From contig CAZHYV010000003.1 in NCBI GenBank assembly GCA_964537055.1, positions 186,001 through 250,000 on the forward strand: a stretch of DNA of 64,000 nt, given 5' to 3'. Position 1 is the first letter of the stretch, and every line of letters begins with the position of its first letter. The notes under the pieces are model-generated. The model was not told where the DNA came from. It saw only the letters and a program-made list of their open reading frames with translations, and did no database searches. Positions 44,522 through 53,989 of this stretch are shown here, in pieces. The translations under genes and the position numbers were made by a program. The stretch comes from CAZHYV01 sp964537055 (GTDB taxonomy: Bacteria > Myxococcota_A > Polyangia > Palsa-1104 > JAEUJZ01).

Positions 44522-45370
44522 ATGACCCTTGATAAACTCCATCAAACCACCCGAGCCAGCTGGAATACTGCTACACGTGCTCACAACGATTATAAGGGCG
44601 ATCAAGCAAGATTCCTTCGTGAAGGAGGAGACACACTCTTTCCTGAGGAGCTTGATCTTCTTGGAGACTTTCGTGGGAAAACCCTTCTTCATCTTCAGTG
44701 TAATTCGGGTCAGGACAGTCTATGTCTTGCAAAACGAGGAGCCAATGTCACAGGAGTTGATTTTAGCGACGAGGCAATTCATTTTGCACGCAAGCTCTCG
44801 GAAGAAAGTGGAATTTCTGCACGCTTTGAGGAAGCCGAGATCATTACATGGCTACATACAACCAAGCATCGTTTTGATATTGCGTTTGCAAGTTACGGTG
44901 TTCTTTACTGGCACCAAGATCTTCTTACATGGTTCCAGGGGGTCCATCGCGTGCTGAAACCAGGAGGGCGCCTAATCCTTGTCGAGTTCCATCCTGTACT
45001 ATACTCGGTTGACTCAGAGTTGCGACTCACGAAGGATGACTACTTTGCCAGCGAGCCTTTTATTTCTCCCGTCCAAAATTATGTAGAAGAAGCAGGGTTA
45101 GGACTTTTGCATGGCATTCCCAATCCTAGCCCTTCATCAACACCTTTTGTGAACGATCATCCAGCATATTCTTACCAACATCCTCTCGGCCGCATTATAA
45201 CATCGCTTGTGCAAAGCAAATTGCAACTCCTACAGTTAGAAGAATGGCCTTACTCGAATGGTTGTCGATGCAATCCAGCACTTGTGGCAAAGGGTCGACA
45301 GTGGGTATGGCCCCCTGGCACTGCGCGGATTCCTCTAATGTTTGGGCTGGTTGCTAAGCGGAATCGCTAA
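44522..45370 (+). CDS. Class I SAM-dependent methyltransferase
   Basis: A 282-residue methyltransferase with the typical motifs: LLHLQCNSGQDSLCLAKRGA (motif I variant), VTGVDFSDEAI, DIAFASYGVLYWHQD and the post-I VLKPGGRLILVEFHP. Substrate unknown; the family of small-molecule methylases with LQCNxGQDS is widespread. A C-terminal Trp/Pro-rich end (WVWPPGTARIP) is family-like. Confidence 0.82.
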   Translation: MTLDKLHQTTRASWNTATRAHNDYKGDQARFLREGGDTLFPEELDLLGDFRGKTLLHLQCNSGQDSLCLAKRGANVTGVDFSDEAIHFARKLSEESGISARFEEAEIITWLHTTKHRFDIAFASYGVLYWHQDLLTWFQGVHRVLKPGGRLILVEFHPVLYSVDSELRLTKDDYFASEPFISPVQNYVEEAGLGLLHGIPNPSPSSTPFVNDHPAYSYQHPLGRIITSLVQSKLQLLQLEEWPYSNGCRCNPALVAKGRQWVWPPGTARIPLMFGLVAKRNR

Positions 45371-45412
45371 TGTTTGGCGATTGCGATCTTGGCGATTGTG
45401 GGACAGTTCGCA

Positions 45413-46105
45413 TTATTGCAGGGGCACAGGTTCTTTTGAATCGATAGGCAAAAAGTTTTCTTCGTCCTGACGATAGACCAACAAACGAGCATGTTTAATC
45501 TCAAAAAACCAAGCATACAAAGAAAGCTGGCCTCGCTCTAGCCGTTCTTTGATTCCTGGATAAGTCTTCAAATGTTTTACCTGAATCAACACATTCAGCT
45601 GACTTAACATAGACTCGCGTTGCTCTTCAGTTTGAAACGGTTCGTGAAGCTGCAGGAGCTGTTTTGCAGGCTCGATATGTCGAAGCCAAGCCCGAATATG
45701 AGGGGTAGAGTCAACGACAACAGGACTTGGGTTCTTCGTAGGGTTAAGCTGAGAGTGCTTAGACAAGTCCGAATGGATGGCGGCTCGGACCGCCCCACAG
45801 TTTGAGTGTCCACAGAGGACAATATTTCTTAGTTGAAGGCTCTCTAATGCAAACTCAAGAACAGTCGCTTCTGTATTATTAGGGGCAAACTCCTCATAAG
45901 GAGGAATAATGTTCCCAATATTTCGATAGGTAAACAAATCTCCAGGATCGGTCATCGTAATCAAATTGGGAACTACGCGAGAATCAGAACAGCAAATGAA
46001 CAAGGCTTCAGGATTTTGCTTGTTGGCCAGGTTTCGAAAAAGCTCTTTATAAGTACCAAAGGTATTTTGGCGGAACTGAAAAGCTCCTTTAAGTAATTTT
46101 TCCAT
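45413..46105 (-). CDS. Beta-class carbonic anhydrase
   Basis: Zinc ligands and catalytic dyad are visible: CSDSR (Cys, Asp-Arg dyad) and the HSNCGA segment (His, Cys). The family start MEKLLKGAFQFRQNTF supports ATG 46105; frames upstream to 46147 are possible. The enzyme interconverts CO2 and bicarbonate in the cytosol. At 230 residues it is of normal length. It converges with the methyltransferase gene. Confidence 0.9.
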   Translation of the reverse strand: MEKLLKGAFQFRQNTFGTYKELFRNLANKQNPEALFICCSDSRVVPNLITMTDPGDLFTYRNIGNIIPPYEEFAPNNTEATVLEFALESLQLRNIVLCGHSNCGAVRAAIHSDLSKHSQLNPTKNPSPVVVDSTPHIRAWLRHIEPAKQLLQLHEPFQTEEQRESMLSQLNVLIQVKHLKTYPGIKERLERGQLSLYAWFFEIKHARLLVYRQDEENFLPIDSKEPVPLQ

Positions 46106-46357
46106 AGGATGAATGAAGGAGCATACCAAATTCATGAAAGATGCCAATCGCTAATGTCAGGTGCTAAGGTAAAAGGAGGAAAAGAAGCAAGTGGATACCA
46201 CTTATTTTCGAAATCAGCACCACTCATTTAGTTGACATAATATTCCTTATCGGCAAAACACTGCCACTCAGGAACCTTTTCATCTCACACTATATGCTTT
46301 ACAGCCCCCATCATATTCTGATAGCCTAAAATTCTATTTTCATGGAGGTATAACGTT

Positions 46358-46906
46358 ATGTTTCGTTCTCGATTAATTGGTACTGCTGTTATCGCTGTAA
46401 TTGCTGCGATTGCTTATGGATATACAAAATTTAGAAAACCCGATATTGATGTGTACTTGGATAATAGTACAAATGGACCTATTACCGTCACTATTAACGG
46501 CAAAGATATGGGTACCATTCCTGCGCATTCATCTAAAACCTTAGAAAATGTAAAAGCTGGAAAATATCAATTGGTTGCCAAAAACCAAAGCGGCGCTGTT
46601 GTTGAACAAGGTGAATACTCCGTCGTAGAGTCAAACCGAGGCGATAGCCATAATTGCAACATCTATAATATTGGCGGAGAGAACCGTTACGCTCTTGCAA
46701 TCATTCATTACTCTACAAGTGGAGCTATTCCTTCTACAGCCAATGAAATTGGAGAAAATCAAAAGTTTTTCAGCACAAAAGAAGCCGAATGCAAGCTAGA
46801 TAAATCCATTCCTGATACGGTTTCAGTAGGACGAGGCGGCTCGGTCACTCATAAATACCTTTGTCACATCAATGATAGTGGCAAAGTAATGTGCCCCGGC
46901 TATTAA
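46358..46906 (+). CDS. Membrane-anchored protein of unknown function
   Basis: A 182-residue protein with one N-terminal hydrophobic segment (LIGTAVIAVIAAIAYGY), followed by a beta-rich part with a PEGA-like pattern (PITVTINGKDMGTIPAHSSK, VKAGKYQLVAKNQSG) and four cysteines towards the C-terminus. GGAGG is 8 nt before the ATG. Probably periplasmic and anchored; no assigned function. Confidence 0.6.
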   Translation: MFRSRLIGTAVIAVIAAIAYGYTKFRKPDIDVYLDNSTNGPITVTINGKDMGTIPAHSSKTLENVKAGKYQLVAKNQSGAVVEQGEYSVVESNRGDSHNCNIYNIGGENRYALAIIHYSTSGAIPSTANEIGENQKFFSTKEAECKLDKSIPDTVSVGRGGSVTHKYLCHINDSGKVMCPGY

Positions 46907-46984
46907 TTTCTATAGCCACTTCTTTCATCTCTAGCACTTGTCCTTACCTCTGCGCCTCTTCCTTCTCCACCTTATCCTCTGTAG

Positions 46985-48433
46985 TTACGATCTTTTCCCC
47001 ATATGCAACAAAGGAAAGAACAAACCAATGATAAACATCAGGATAGAGAGGGCTGCCATGCTGAAAAAGACGGCCCTAAGTCCATAGAATAATGAGCCAG
47101 AGATCTGGAGAAGCGCTTGAGATCCTAGCCGGCTCCTCACGAGAGGATTTACTAAGCTCTCAAGCATGTCTGAAGAGATTCGATCCCGAAGGGTAATATT
47201 TAATAGGGCACCCAAGGCGCCTACCCCAATCACGCTTCCAATGGCACGAGAAAAGGAGATCAGCGCAGTCGCTAGCCCTCGCTGCTGCCACTTGACCTTC
47301 TCTTGAATTGCAAGTGTGAGAGGTGTATGACTCATTCCTAATCCAATACCAAAACAACCCAGTGCTACTTTGAGAGCCTTTACCGATAAATGTACGCCTT
47401 GGGACACAAAGAAAGCAAACACAACAGTGCTCGCCATCGTGAGGCCAAAACCAAAAAGGATCAAGGGCCGATATCCTGTTTTTGGCAAGAGCCAGCCTGT
47501 GAATGCACTAGACAAAGGCCAACAAACAAGGACTGGCGCGAGAAAAAATCCAGCACGGGTTGCCGAATATGCAAGCCCTCCCTGAAGCAATAAAGATAAG
47601 TAGGTGACCATCGAAACCATAAGGGCACCGACAAGGGCACTAGCAAAAATTGTAACGAGCATCAGACGCCCCGCAAGAAGCCCCAAAGGAAACATTGGTG
47701 CTTTTGAACGCTTCTCGTTCATGGCAAACAGGAATACAAAGAACAGACAGCTGGGAAACATCCATAAGGGCCACTTTCCCTCTGCCCCTAAGAGTAGGGT
47801 AATAATTGCTGTCGACAGAAGAAGGGCACCCAGAAGATCCAATTTTGCTTCTTTTCTCACTCCGACCTCATGAGAGAACACTGCCAATAGGCCTATGGAC
47901 AGCAGTCCGAACGGAATGTTCATAAAGAAAATCCAATGCCAAGAGAACTTATTGACAATGATTCCTCCTAAGAATGACCCTAAAAAGCCCGAAATGGCCC
48001 AGGTGGCCCCGAAAACTCCTTGGATACGGGCTCGCTCTTCAGCGGTATAAAGATCCGCAATAATCGCAAGAGCGATCGATTGCAATGCCCCTGCCCCTAC
48101 TCCCTGAAGAGCTCGAAAGATAATTAACTGCGTCATTGTAGAGGCAAAACCGCTTAAAGTGGACCCTATCAGAAAAACAAAAATACCTGTAATCATAATC
48201 GTTTTTCGACGGTATAAATCAGAGAGTTTTCCGTAAATAGGAATAAAGACTGTACTAGCCAGAAGATAAATAGATGTAACCCAAGCATATTGATGGATCC
48301 CATGCAGTTCGGCAGTGACTTTGGGCATGGCTGTTGCCACTACAGTCCCCTCAAGCGAACCCATAGCTACGCATAAAAGAACGGCAATGGTGGTAATCAA
48401 ACGATTGGTAGAGGGAAGAAAACGAGATTCCAT
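46985..48433 (-). CDS. MFS multidrug transporter, DHA2 (EmrB/QacA) type
   Basis: The start is placed at ATG 48433, just before the first membrane region; the frame is open to 48532. The 482-residue protein shows 14 predicted segments, LEGTVVATAMPKV in helix 1 (motif D1-like LDxTIVNxAxP), and GKLSDLYRRKTIM (MFS motif A). This class exports drugs or other toxic compounds with protons. It is divergent from the OPA transporter gene next to it. Confidence 0.85.
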   Translation of the reverse strand: MESRFLPSTNRLITTIAVLLCVAMGSLEGTVVATAMPKVTAELHGIHQYAWVTSIYLLASTVFIPIYGKLSDLYRRKTIMITGIFVFLIGSTLSGFASTMTQLIIFRALQGVGAGALQSIALAIIADLYTAEERARIQGVFGATWAISGFLGSFLGGIIVNKFSWHWIFFMNIPFGLLSIGLLAVFSHEVGVRKEAKLDLLGALLLSTAIITLLLGAEGKWPLWMFPSCLFFVFLFAMNEKRSKAPMFPLGLLAGRLMLVTIFASALVGALMVSMVTYLSLLLQGGLAYSATRAGFFLAPVLVCWPLSSAFTGWLLPKTGYRPLILFGFGLTMASTVVFAFFVSQGVHLSVKALKVALGCFGIGLGMSHTPLTLAIQEKVKWQQRGLATALISFSRAIGSVIGVGALGALLNITLRDRISSDMLESLVNPLVRSRLGSQALLQISGSLFYGLRAVFFSMAALSILMFIIGLFFPLLHMGKRS

Positions 48434-48670
48434 AGGGATTTTCGGAGGTTTATCCTTACTACATTTCAGAAACGATTCAACCAAATTCGAAAGGGACTCT
48501 CTAGATTTAAAAGAAACATCCTTCTTTTGCACAAATCATCTTGCGATCGCTACAGAATTGATCGTCCAAGCATTTTCATTTTCATTTTCCTCATACTTCT
48601 ACATAGTTTACGAGGGCTTGCCATTTTTCCTGTAGATTCCATTCTGGTAGCATGGTATAGGGCTGCTTTA

Positions 48671-50068
48671 ATGTCTCCCGAAAAATTTCGTAACCGGCGG
48701 TTTGAAAACTGGATCTTCTTAGGGCTCATGTATGGATTTTTCTATCTGAGCCGATACAACTTAGGCTCGATTCAAGTGGCTTTAGGACAAGAATTCGGCT
48801 GGAGCACCGTTGATTACGGATGGGTCCTGGCGGCAGGCCATACGATTTATGCCTTGGCCGTGTTTCTAAACGGACCTTTGGCTGATAAGATTGGTGGGAA
48901 AAAAGCCATCTTAATTGGTGCTGCTGGAGCCTCCCTATTCAATCTTCTCTTCGGACTTTGTCATTTATTCCTCATTCGCCCTGCCATCTGGAGCAAAATC
49001 CCAGGACAGGCTGCCACACTCATACAACCAGCTCTTCTTGCGGAAGGCATGAAAAACTCAACCATGATTGCTACCTTTGCAGTCATTTGGGCCTGCAATA
49101 ACTACTTCCAATCCTTTGGCGCCCTCTCAATTGTGAAGATTAATGCTTCATGGTTTCATGTAAAAGAAAGAGGAAGGTTTGCTGGGATCTTCGGAATTAT
49201 GATCCAAGGAGGCCGTTTGCTCGCACAATTTATGGGGCCCTTCCTTCTCCGGAAGCATGTGCCATGGGAGTATGCCTTTTACATCCCTGCCGTTCTTCTC
49301 CTTATTATGTGGGTGGTTGGCTACATCCGGATCCATAATAGCCCTGCTCATGCAGGACTAGGCGATTATGACACGGGAGATGTAACGATCGAGGAAGCAA
49401 AAGAAAAGCCAACAATGGGGTTCATTCTTCGCAAAATATTTGCTCAGCCCACCACGTGGATTATTGCTCTCACCTCGATGTGTCTAGGTTTAGTACGCCA
49501 CTCTACCGATGGTTGGTATATTAGATACCTTAGTGCTGTGTTTAACGTATCCAATGCGGGGCTCGCCAATTTTGCTCCTTACCAGTTTACCTACCTCGCG
49601 ATGCCTTTTGCAGCCGTTCTTGGGGGTCTTGTTGCGGGGAATGCCTCAGATAGAATTTTTAAATCAAGAAGAGCGCCAGTAATTTGCATTGCCCTACTTT
49701 GTCTGGGTATCAGTCTTTTGGGATTACGATCTGTCATTACCAATGTTTGGATGGCCTGTATGATGCTTACGGTTATTTCCTTCTTTGTGCAAAGTGCCCA
49801 CTCTCTCTTAGCAGGAACCGCTTCTATGGATTTTGGGGGACGCAAGGCCGTTGCCACAGCAGCTGGATTCTTTGATGGGGCCCAATATTTGGCAGGTTCT
49901 ATCATCAGTGTAGGAATGGGATGGGTCCTAAAGCATTATGCGGATAAGATGCACCCCGGGATTGAGTACAACATCTGGCCGCTCGTCCCTATCCCCTTCA
50001 CCATCCTAGGGGCCATCCTTATCGCCACTCTCTGGAATCGCAAGCCAAAAGGTCATAGCTCTCACTAA
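48671..50068 (+). CDS. MFS transporter of the organophosphate:phosphate antiporter (GlpT/UhpT-like) family
   Basis: The ATG at 48671 is preferred over the frame start at 48527. The 465-residue protein has FYLSRYNLGSIQ in helix 1 (family pattern YxxRxNxS), GPLADKIGGKKAILIG, and the N/C linker and 12 segments of the OPA family. Members exchange glycerol-3-phosphate, hexose phosphates or similar esters for phosphate. The exact substrate is not deducible. Confidence 0.82.
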   Translation: MSPEKFRNRRFENWIFLGLMYGFFYLSRYNLGSIQVALGQEFGWSTVDYGWVLAAGHTIYALAVFLNGPLADKIGGKKAILIGAAGASLFNLLFGLCHLFLIRPAIWSKIPGQAATLIQPALLAEGMKNSTMIATFAVIWACNNYFQSFGALSIVKINASWFHVKERGRFAGIFGIMIQGGRLLAQFMGPFLLRKHVPWEYAFYIPAVLLLIMWVVGYIRIHNSPAHAGLGDYDTGDVTIEEAKEKPTMGFILRKIFAQPTTWIIALTSMCLGLVRHSTDGWYIRYLSAVFNVSNAGLANFAPYQFTYLAMPFAAVLGGLVAGNASDRIFKSRRAPVICIALLCLGISLLGLRSVITNVWMACMMLTVISFFVQSAHSLLAGTASMDFGGRKAVATAAGFFDGAQYLAGSIISVGMGWVLKHYADKMHPGIEYNIWPLVPIPFTILGAILIATLWNRKPKGHSSH

Positions 50069-50183
50069 AAGAGTCTAGGGACGGGCATGGCAGTCACTAA
50101 GCAAGGCCCTTAAGAAAGATCATAGCGAATCATTTGCTTTAGAATCCTCTGTCTTTTTCATAAAGCTTCGTTATAATGACCTC

Positions 50184-50900
50184 ATGGAATCTAAACCGGC
50201 GTCTTCCAGTTATCACCGCCTCGGCTTAATTCTTAGTGCCTTGATTGTAGGCGCACTCTACCGATTTTTGCCGTATGGTCAGCAAATCCTCTACCCATTC
50301 ACACTGCTCTCCACCTGGGTGCACGAAATGGGACATGGTATCACTGCACTTTGTTTAGGGGGAGCGTTTAAAGAGCTCAAAATCTTCGATGATGCCTCGG
50401 GTTATGCAATTTCCACATCGTCTAGTGCAATGGGACAGGCCTTCACAGCAATGGGAGGCCTGTTGGCACCTCCTTTTATCGGAATGATCCTACTTGGCCT
50501 ATCTCGCTCCTTTTCTCGAATAGCGCTTTGGGCTTTATCCGGAGCCATGCTGATTTCTTTGGTGGTTTGGGTTCGCTCTTTGGTGGGATTTGTAAGCGTG
50601 GGTGCTCTTTGCAGCGTACTTTTGCTCATTTCCATTTATGCTCCCGAAGCAGTCCGTCGATTTACCGTACAATTTCTAGGGATCACTTTGGTCCTATTTA
50701 CTGTCGTGCGGATGGATTATTTATTCGTACCCAGCGGTATGGTGGATGGCAAAAATCAACCTTCTGATATTTCCGCAGTCGCAGACGTCCTTGGCGGCCC
50801 TTACCAACTTTGGGGTGGAATTTTGGCCACTATTTCGTTCCTCTTTCTTCTGGTAGGACTTTACGCGGCATGGCGGGCCAAGAAATCGAACCGACGGTAG
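50184..50900 (+). CDS. M50B-like membrane metalloprotease
   Basis: A 238-residue membrane protein with HEMGH (zinc-binding HExxH) in a segment near residue 48, followed by several hydrophobic helices, as in the peptidase M50B-like family. Such proteins occur in many bacteria and their substrates are unknown. A second ligand could be Asp in VRMDYLF or SDIS near the C-terminus. Confidence 0.75.
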   Translation: MESKPASSSYHRLGLILSALIVGALYRFLPYGQQILYPFTLLSTWVHEMGHGITALCLGGAFKELKIFDDASGYAISTSSSAMGQAFTAMGGLLAPPFIGMILLGLSRSFSRIALWALSGAMLISLVVWVRSLVGFVSVGALCSVLLLISIYAPEAVRRFTVQFLGITLVLFTVVRMDYLFVPSGMVDGKNQPSDISAVADVLGGPYQLWGGILATISFLFLLVGLYAAWRAKKSNRR

Positions 50901-50955
50901 ATCGTTAATTGGTTGCTCCCCGCTTCCAGTTATGCTAGGGTGCACGCATTCTTAT

Positions 50956-51038
50956 GCCGAAGTGGCGGAATGGCAGACGCAGGGGTCTCAAAATCCCCCG
51001 TCCGTACGGGCATGAGGGTTCGACTCCCTCCTTCGGCA
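50956..51038 (+). tRNA. tRNA-Leu (anticodon CAA)
   Basis: Acceptor GCCGAAG pairs with CTTCGGC; the D arm, a long variable arm (CGTCCGTACGGGCATG region) and the T arm GAGGG-TTCGACT-CCCTC are clear. Anticodon loop CTCAAAA gives CAA; the pair closing the loop is a U-U mismatch. Discriminator A, no encoded CCA. Confidence 0.92.
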
Positions 51039-51137
51039 ATCAATCCCGTTTGAATCAAGTCTAATTGGAATATATTGTGGATCGCGTACTTCCTAGTATA
51101 CTGAGGCAAGTCCTAAACTTTCTTTAAGGAGGCTTCT

Positions 51138-51599
51138 ATGTATACTATGCGCTATTTTAAGACTACTTTTTTCTCTTTATCTATATTTTTGTTTGTAAGT
51201 ATTTTTTTAACAAAAAGCTCATTTGCAAAAAATTCTAATGGAGGATCTGTACTTATGTATTCTCCCGCTATTGAGCTTTGCCATCAATCGTTTCAAGCGA
51301 AGGGTGAAGGAAGTCATGGTAGAGCTCACTCTCAAACGATATATTACACAAATGATCCCATTGAAAAGGTTCTTGCTTATTACCAATCACAAAATAATGT
51401 TGTTGAACAAATCATGCCCACAGAAGATAGTAAAGATGAATACACTTTCACAAGCAAAAGCGATAGAAATGATTCTATCTACCTAGAATCTACTTCCGCA
51501 AAGAAACACAATTTACCCGCCTGTAAAAAGAAGGCACCCAAAACTGCCAAGACATTCATTATGCAGGTTTCATATTTCGGAGAGATTCCTCTTAATTAG
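51138..51599 (+). CDS. Exported protein of unknown function
   Basis: A 153-residue protein with a signal peptide (FFSLSIFLFVSIFLTKSSFA), behind AAGGAGG. Mature part lysine-rich with two cysteines; PIEKVLAYYQSQNNVVEQ suggests a helix-strand pattern as in small periplasmic stress proteins. No family recognised. Confidence 0.6.
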   Translation: MYTMRYFKTTFFSLSIFLFVSIFLTKSSFAKNSNGGSVLMYSPAIELCHQSFQAKGEGSHGRAHSQTIYYTNDPIEKVLAYYQSQNNVVEQIMPTEDSKDEYTFTSKSDRNDSIYLESTSAKKHNLPACKKKAPKTAKTFIMQVSYFGEIPLN

Positions 51600-51647
51600 T
51601 TGAGAGGGAGTATTTATACGCTGAGACTACGGTGGCCATAGTATAAG

Positions 51648-52736
51648 CTACTTCGAATTCTTCAAAAATTCATTTTGTTTTGGGTAGTGGCTTTGTGGAA
51701 TGACTTCGTTGATCTTTTGAGTAAACGCACTCTGCTCGGCGGACAAATCCTTGGGAGTCTCGATGAATAAACGGTAGTGGATATCTCCACGCTCACTTGA
51801 GTTCCGCTTCCGTGGAAACCCTTTCCCTCGAACCCGTAACATCGTTCCAGAATCTGTCCCTTTGGGAATCGAAAGCTCTACCTGTGACCCATCTAAGGTA
51901 GGGACAAGAATTCGCCCCCCAAGCGTTGCCTGAGTCCAGGTAATCGGGACATCACATAAAAGGATACTCTCTTGCCGTCGAAAAAGAGGATGCGGTTTGA
52001 TGTGAATCAGGATCCATAAATTTCCTGCATCTCCTCCTTGCTTCCCAGATTCACCCTGCTTTGGAAACCGAATCAACTCCCCGTCCGAAACTCCACCCGG
52101 CAAAGCAAGGGTACGTTCTTGCATGCTTGTGACACGCCCCCGCCCTTCGCATTCGTAGCAGGGAGATAAAATGATTCTTCCACGGCCCTGACAAACCCCA
52201 CACGCTTCTTTGCCAGATGAGGTTCCTTGTTTTTTTAGGACCCCTTCCCCCTCACAGGCGAGGCAGATCCTCCACCCTGCCCTGCCCTGGCTTGATCCTG
52301 TTCCCTGACAGCGGCCACACTCAACCTGTATTGGAAAAGAAATCGTTCTGGTTCCCCCCAGGGCTGCTTCCTCCAGTGATAGTTCAAGTGTATATTTGAG
52401 GTCACGGCCCTCTTCAGGCTGCTGAGTAAGATTCTTTAGCTCCCCAAAGAGACTCTCGAAAAAACGTTTGACCCCTTCTATGCCCGAACCAAACGGATTT
52501 TTTCCTACGGCAAGGCTTGTGAAACCCGCCCGGTCGTACTGTTTTCTTCGGATGGGATCGGACAAAACCGCATACGCTTCTGAAATTTGCTTAAACATAT
52601 CCTCGGCATGCGTATCACCGGGGTGCTGGTCAGGATGATAACGTAAAGCCAGCGCACGGTAGGCAGCCTTGAGTTCTTTCTCGGTCACCGAGCGAGAAAC
52701 TCCTAAGATTTTGTAGTAATCAAGAGAAGCAGCCAA
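51648..52736 (-). CDS. dnaJ: Chaperone DnaJ
   Basis: A 362-residue DnaJ. J domain with HPD at residues 34-36, a Gly/Phe-type linker (VGKNPFGSGIEG), four zinc-finger repeats CGRCQGTG, CLACEGEG, CGVCQGRG and CYECEGRG, and the substrate-binding C-terminal domain. It stimulates the ATPase of DnaK. DnaK is not in the window; GrpE and HrcA are 6-8 kb downstream on the same strand. Confidence 0.95.
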   Translation of the reverse strand: MAASLDYYKILGVSRSVTEKELKAAYRALALRYHPDQHPGDTHAEDMFKQISEAYAVLSDPIRRKQYDRAGFTSLAVGKNPFGSGIEGVKRFFESLFGELKNLTQQPEEGRDLKYTLELSLEEAALGGTRTISFPIQVECGRCQGTGSSQGRAGWRICLACEGEGVLKKQGTSSGKEACGVCQGRGRIILSPCYECEGRGRVTSMQERTLALPGGVSDGELIRFPKQGESGKQGGDAGNLWILIHIKPHPLFRRQESILLCDVPITWTQATLGGRILVPTLDGSQVELSIPKGTDSGTMLRVRGKGFPRKRNSSERGDIHYRLFIETPKDLSAEQSAFTQKINEVIPQSHYPKQNEFLKNSK

Positions 52737-52963
52737 GCAGGAATCCCTTTCTTCCTAAGGATCTCATCCAAAGGTGTTGCCGGTTTGTCTTCAGAGGAAA
52801 GCGAAACCAGCAATGTAGAAGATATGCGATGTAAAGCGAAATGTCCATGCCGAAAGAAACCCCAAAACCTAGCTGGAGAACGTTCTACGAAGCAGGAAGG
52901 CGCAATCATCCGTTCTCTAGATTTTACTTCTCTCTTAGGACGAGGTTCCGCTATACTGCGGCT

Positions 52964-53836
52964 ATGGTAAAATCCAAAAGTGCTTCTAGCACTAACAAAA
53001 TGCCTCCTTCCATTGTCATTTTAGATTCTGGAATCCCAGAAGCACCCGAGAGATGCCGTCACTATCCTTTATTAAAACATGAATTTATTCTGGGAAGCTC
53101 TAAAGATGCATATATTCAGCTTCCCTCTCAATCGGTTGAACAAAGACATGCTCATATTATGTATGAGGATGACAGCTGGCGGATTACAGATTTAACGGAA
53201 GGGAACGGCCTTTTGCTGAACGGCATCCCCGTCAAAGTACACTGGTTACATCAAGACGGACAGGTCATTCAGGTGGGACGAGCGAGTGTTAAATTCTTAT
53301 CGGGAGATGGAGTGGAATCTCTATGTTTTGCTGAAATGTACCGCAGAGACATTACGGATTTCTTGACGGAAGTATACAACAAATCCTTTTTTAGCCAGAC
53401 CCTCGAAAAAGAAGTGTTGCGTGCCAATCGATACCGTCGAAATTTATCCATTATGGTCATTGACTTAGACGAGTTTGGAAAGGTAAACAAGCTTTATGGA
53501 CAGCTGGCAGGCGATGCCGTTCTTAAACAAGCAGCTGCATGCATGAAGTCCGGCATTCGCGCCACTGACATTTTGGGTCGGGTTGGAGGCGAAGAGTTTG
53601 CCGTTCTCTTCCCAGAGACCGATTTATTGGGAGCGATGGACTTGGCAGAACGCCTTCGGACCAAGCTGGAAGAGACGCCTTGTGTTCTCACAAACCATAC
53701 GCTGAGGATCACGCTATCGGCCGGAGTAACCACGCTTGAGAAGAAGATGAACTCCCAGGAATTTTTTGCAAAAGCGAATGATTTTATGAGATCTGCTAAA
53801 AATAACGGGCGGAACCGCGTCCAATCTTCAAAATAA
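52964..53836 (+). CDS. FHA-GGDEF diguanylate cyclase (host paralogue)
   Basis: The ATG at 52964 starts the FHA domain cleanly; the frame is open to 52841. FHA residues include ILGSSKDAYIQLPS and the later NGLLLNGIPV. The GGDEF domain has VGGEEF and an intact RATD I-site five residues upstream, so product inhibition is expected, unlike in the prophage copy. It makes cyclic di-GMP, perhaps in response to a phosphorylated partner. It precedes the EgtD-like gene, the reverse of the order in the prophage module. Confidence 0.88.
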   Translation: MVKSKSASSTNKMPPSIVILDSGIPEAPERCRHYPLLKHEFILGSSKDAYIQLPSQSVEQRHAHIMYEDDSWRITDLTEGNGLLLNGIPVKVHWLHQDGQVIQVGRASVKFLSGDGVESLCFAEMYRRDITDFLTEVYNKSFFSQTLEKEVLRANRYRRNLSIMVIDLDEFGKVNKLYGQLAGDAVLKQAAACMKSGIRATDILGRVGGEEFAVLFPETDLLGAMDLAERLRTKLEETPCVLTNHTLRITLSAGVTTLEKKMNSQEFFAKANDFMRSAKNNGRNRVQSSK

Positions 53837-53989
53837 TCAGACACGCAACAGTAAAGTAACCTTGGACCTAAACATCAGCCAAAAGTGTGCAAATTTTTCA
53901 CAAACTTATGCGTTGGTGTTTCAAAGCCAGGTTTTTCTTTCTCTTCTTTTCACTTGCAGATACAATTCGATTGTGTTTTTGTGCGTCCC

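Noticed and set aside
49316..49330. TTGGCTACATCC in the OPA transporter gene as a late element
   Set aside because: It is inside a host coding region, the hexamer TACATC does not fit TACYYT, and no start codon follows at the right distance.
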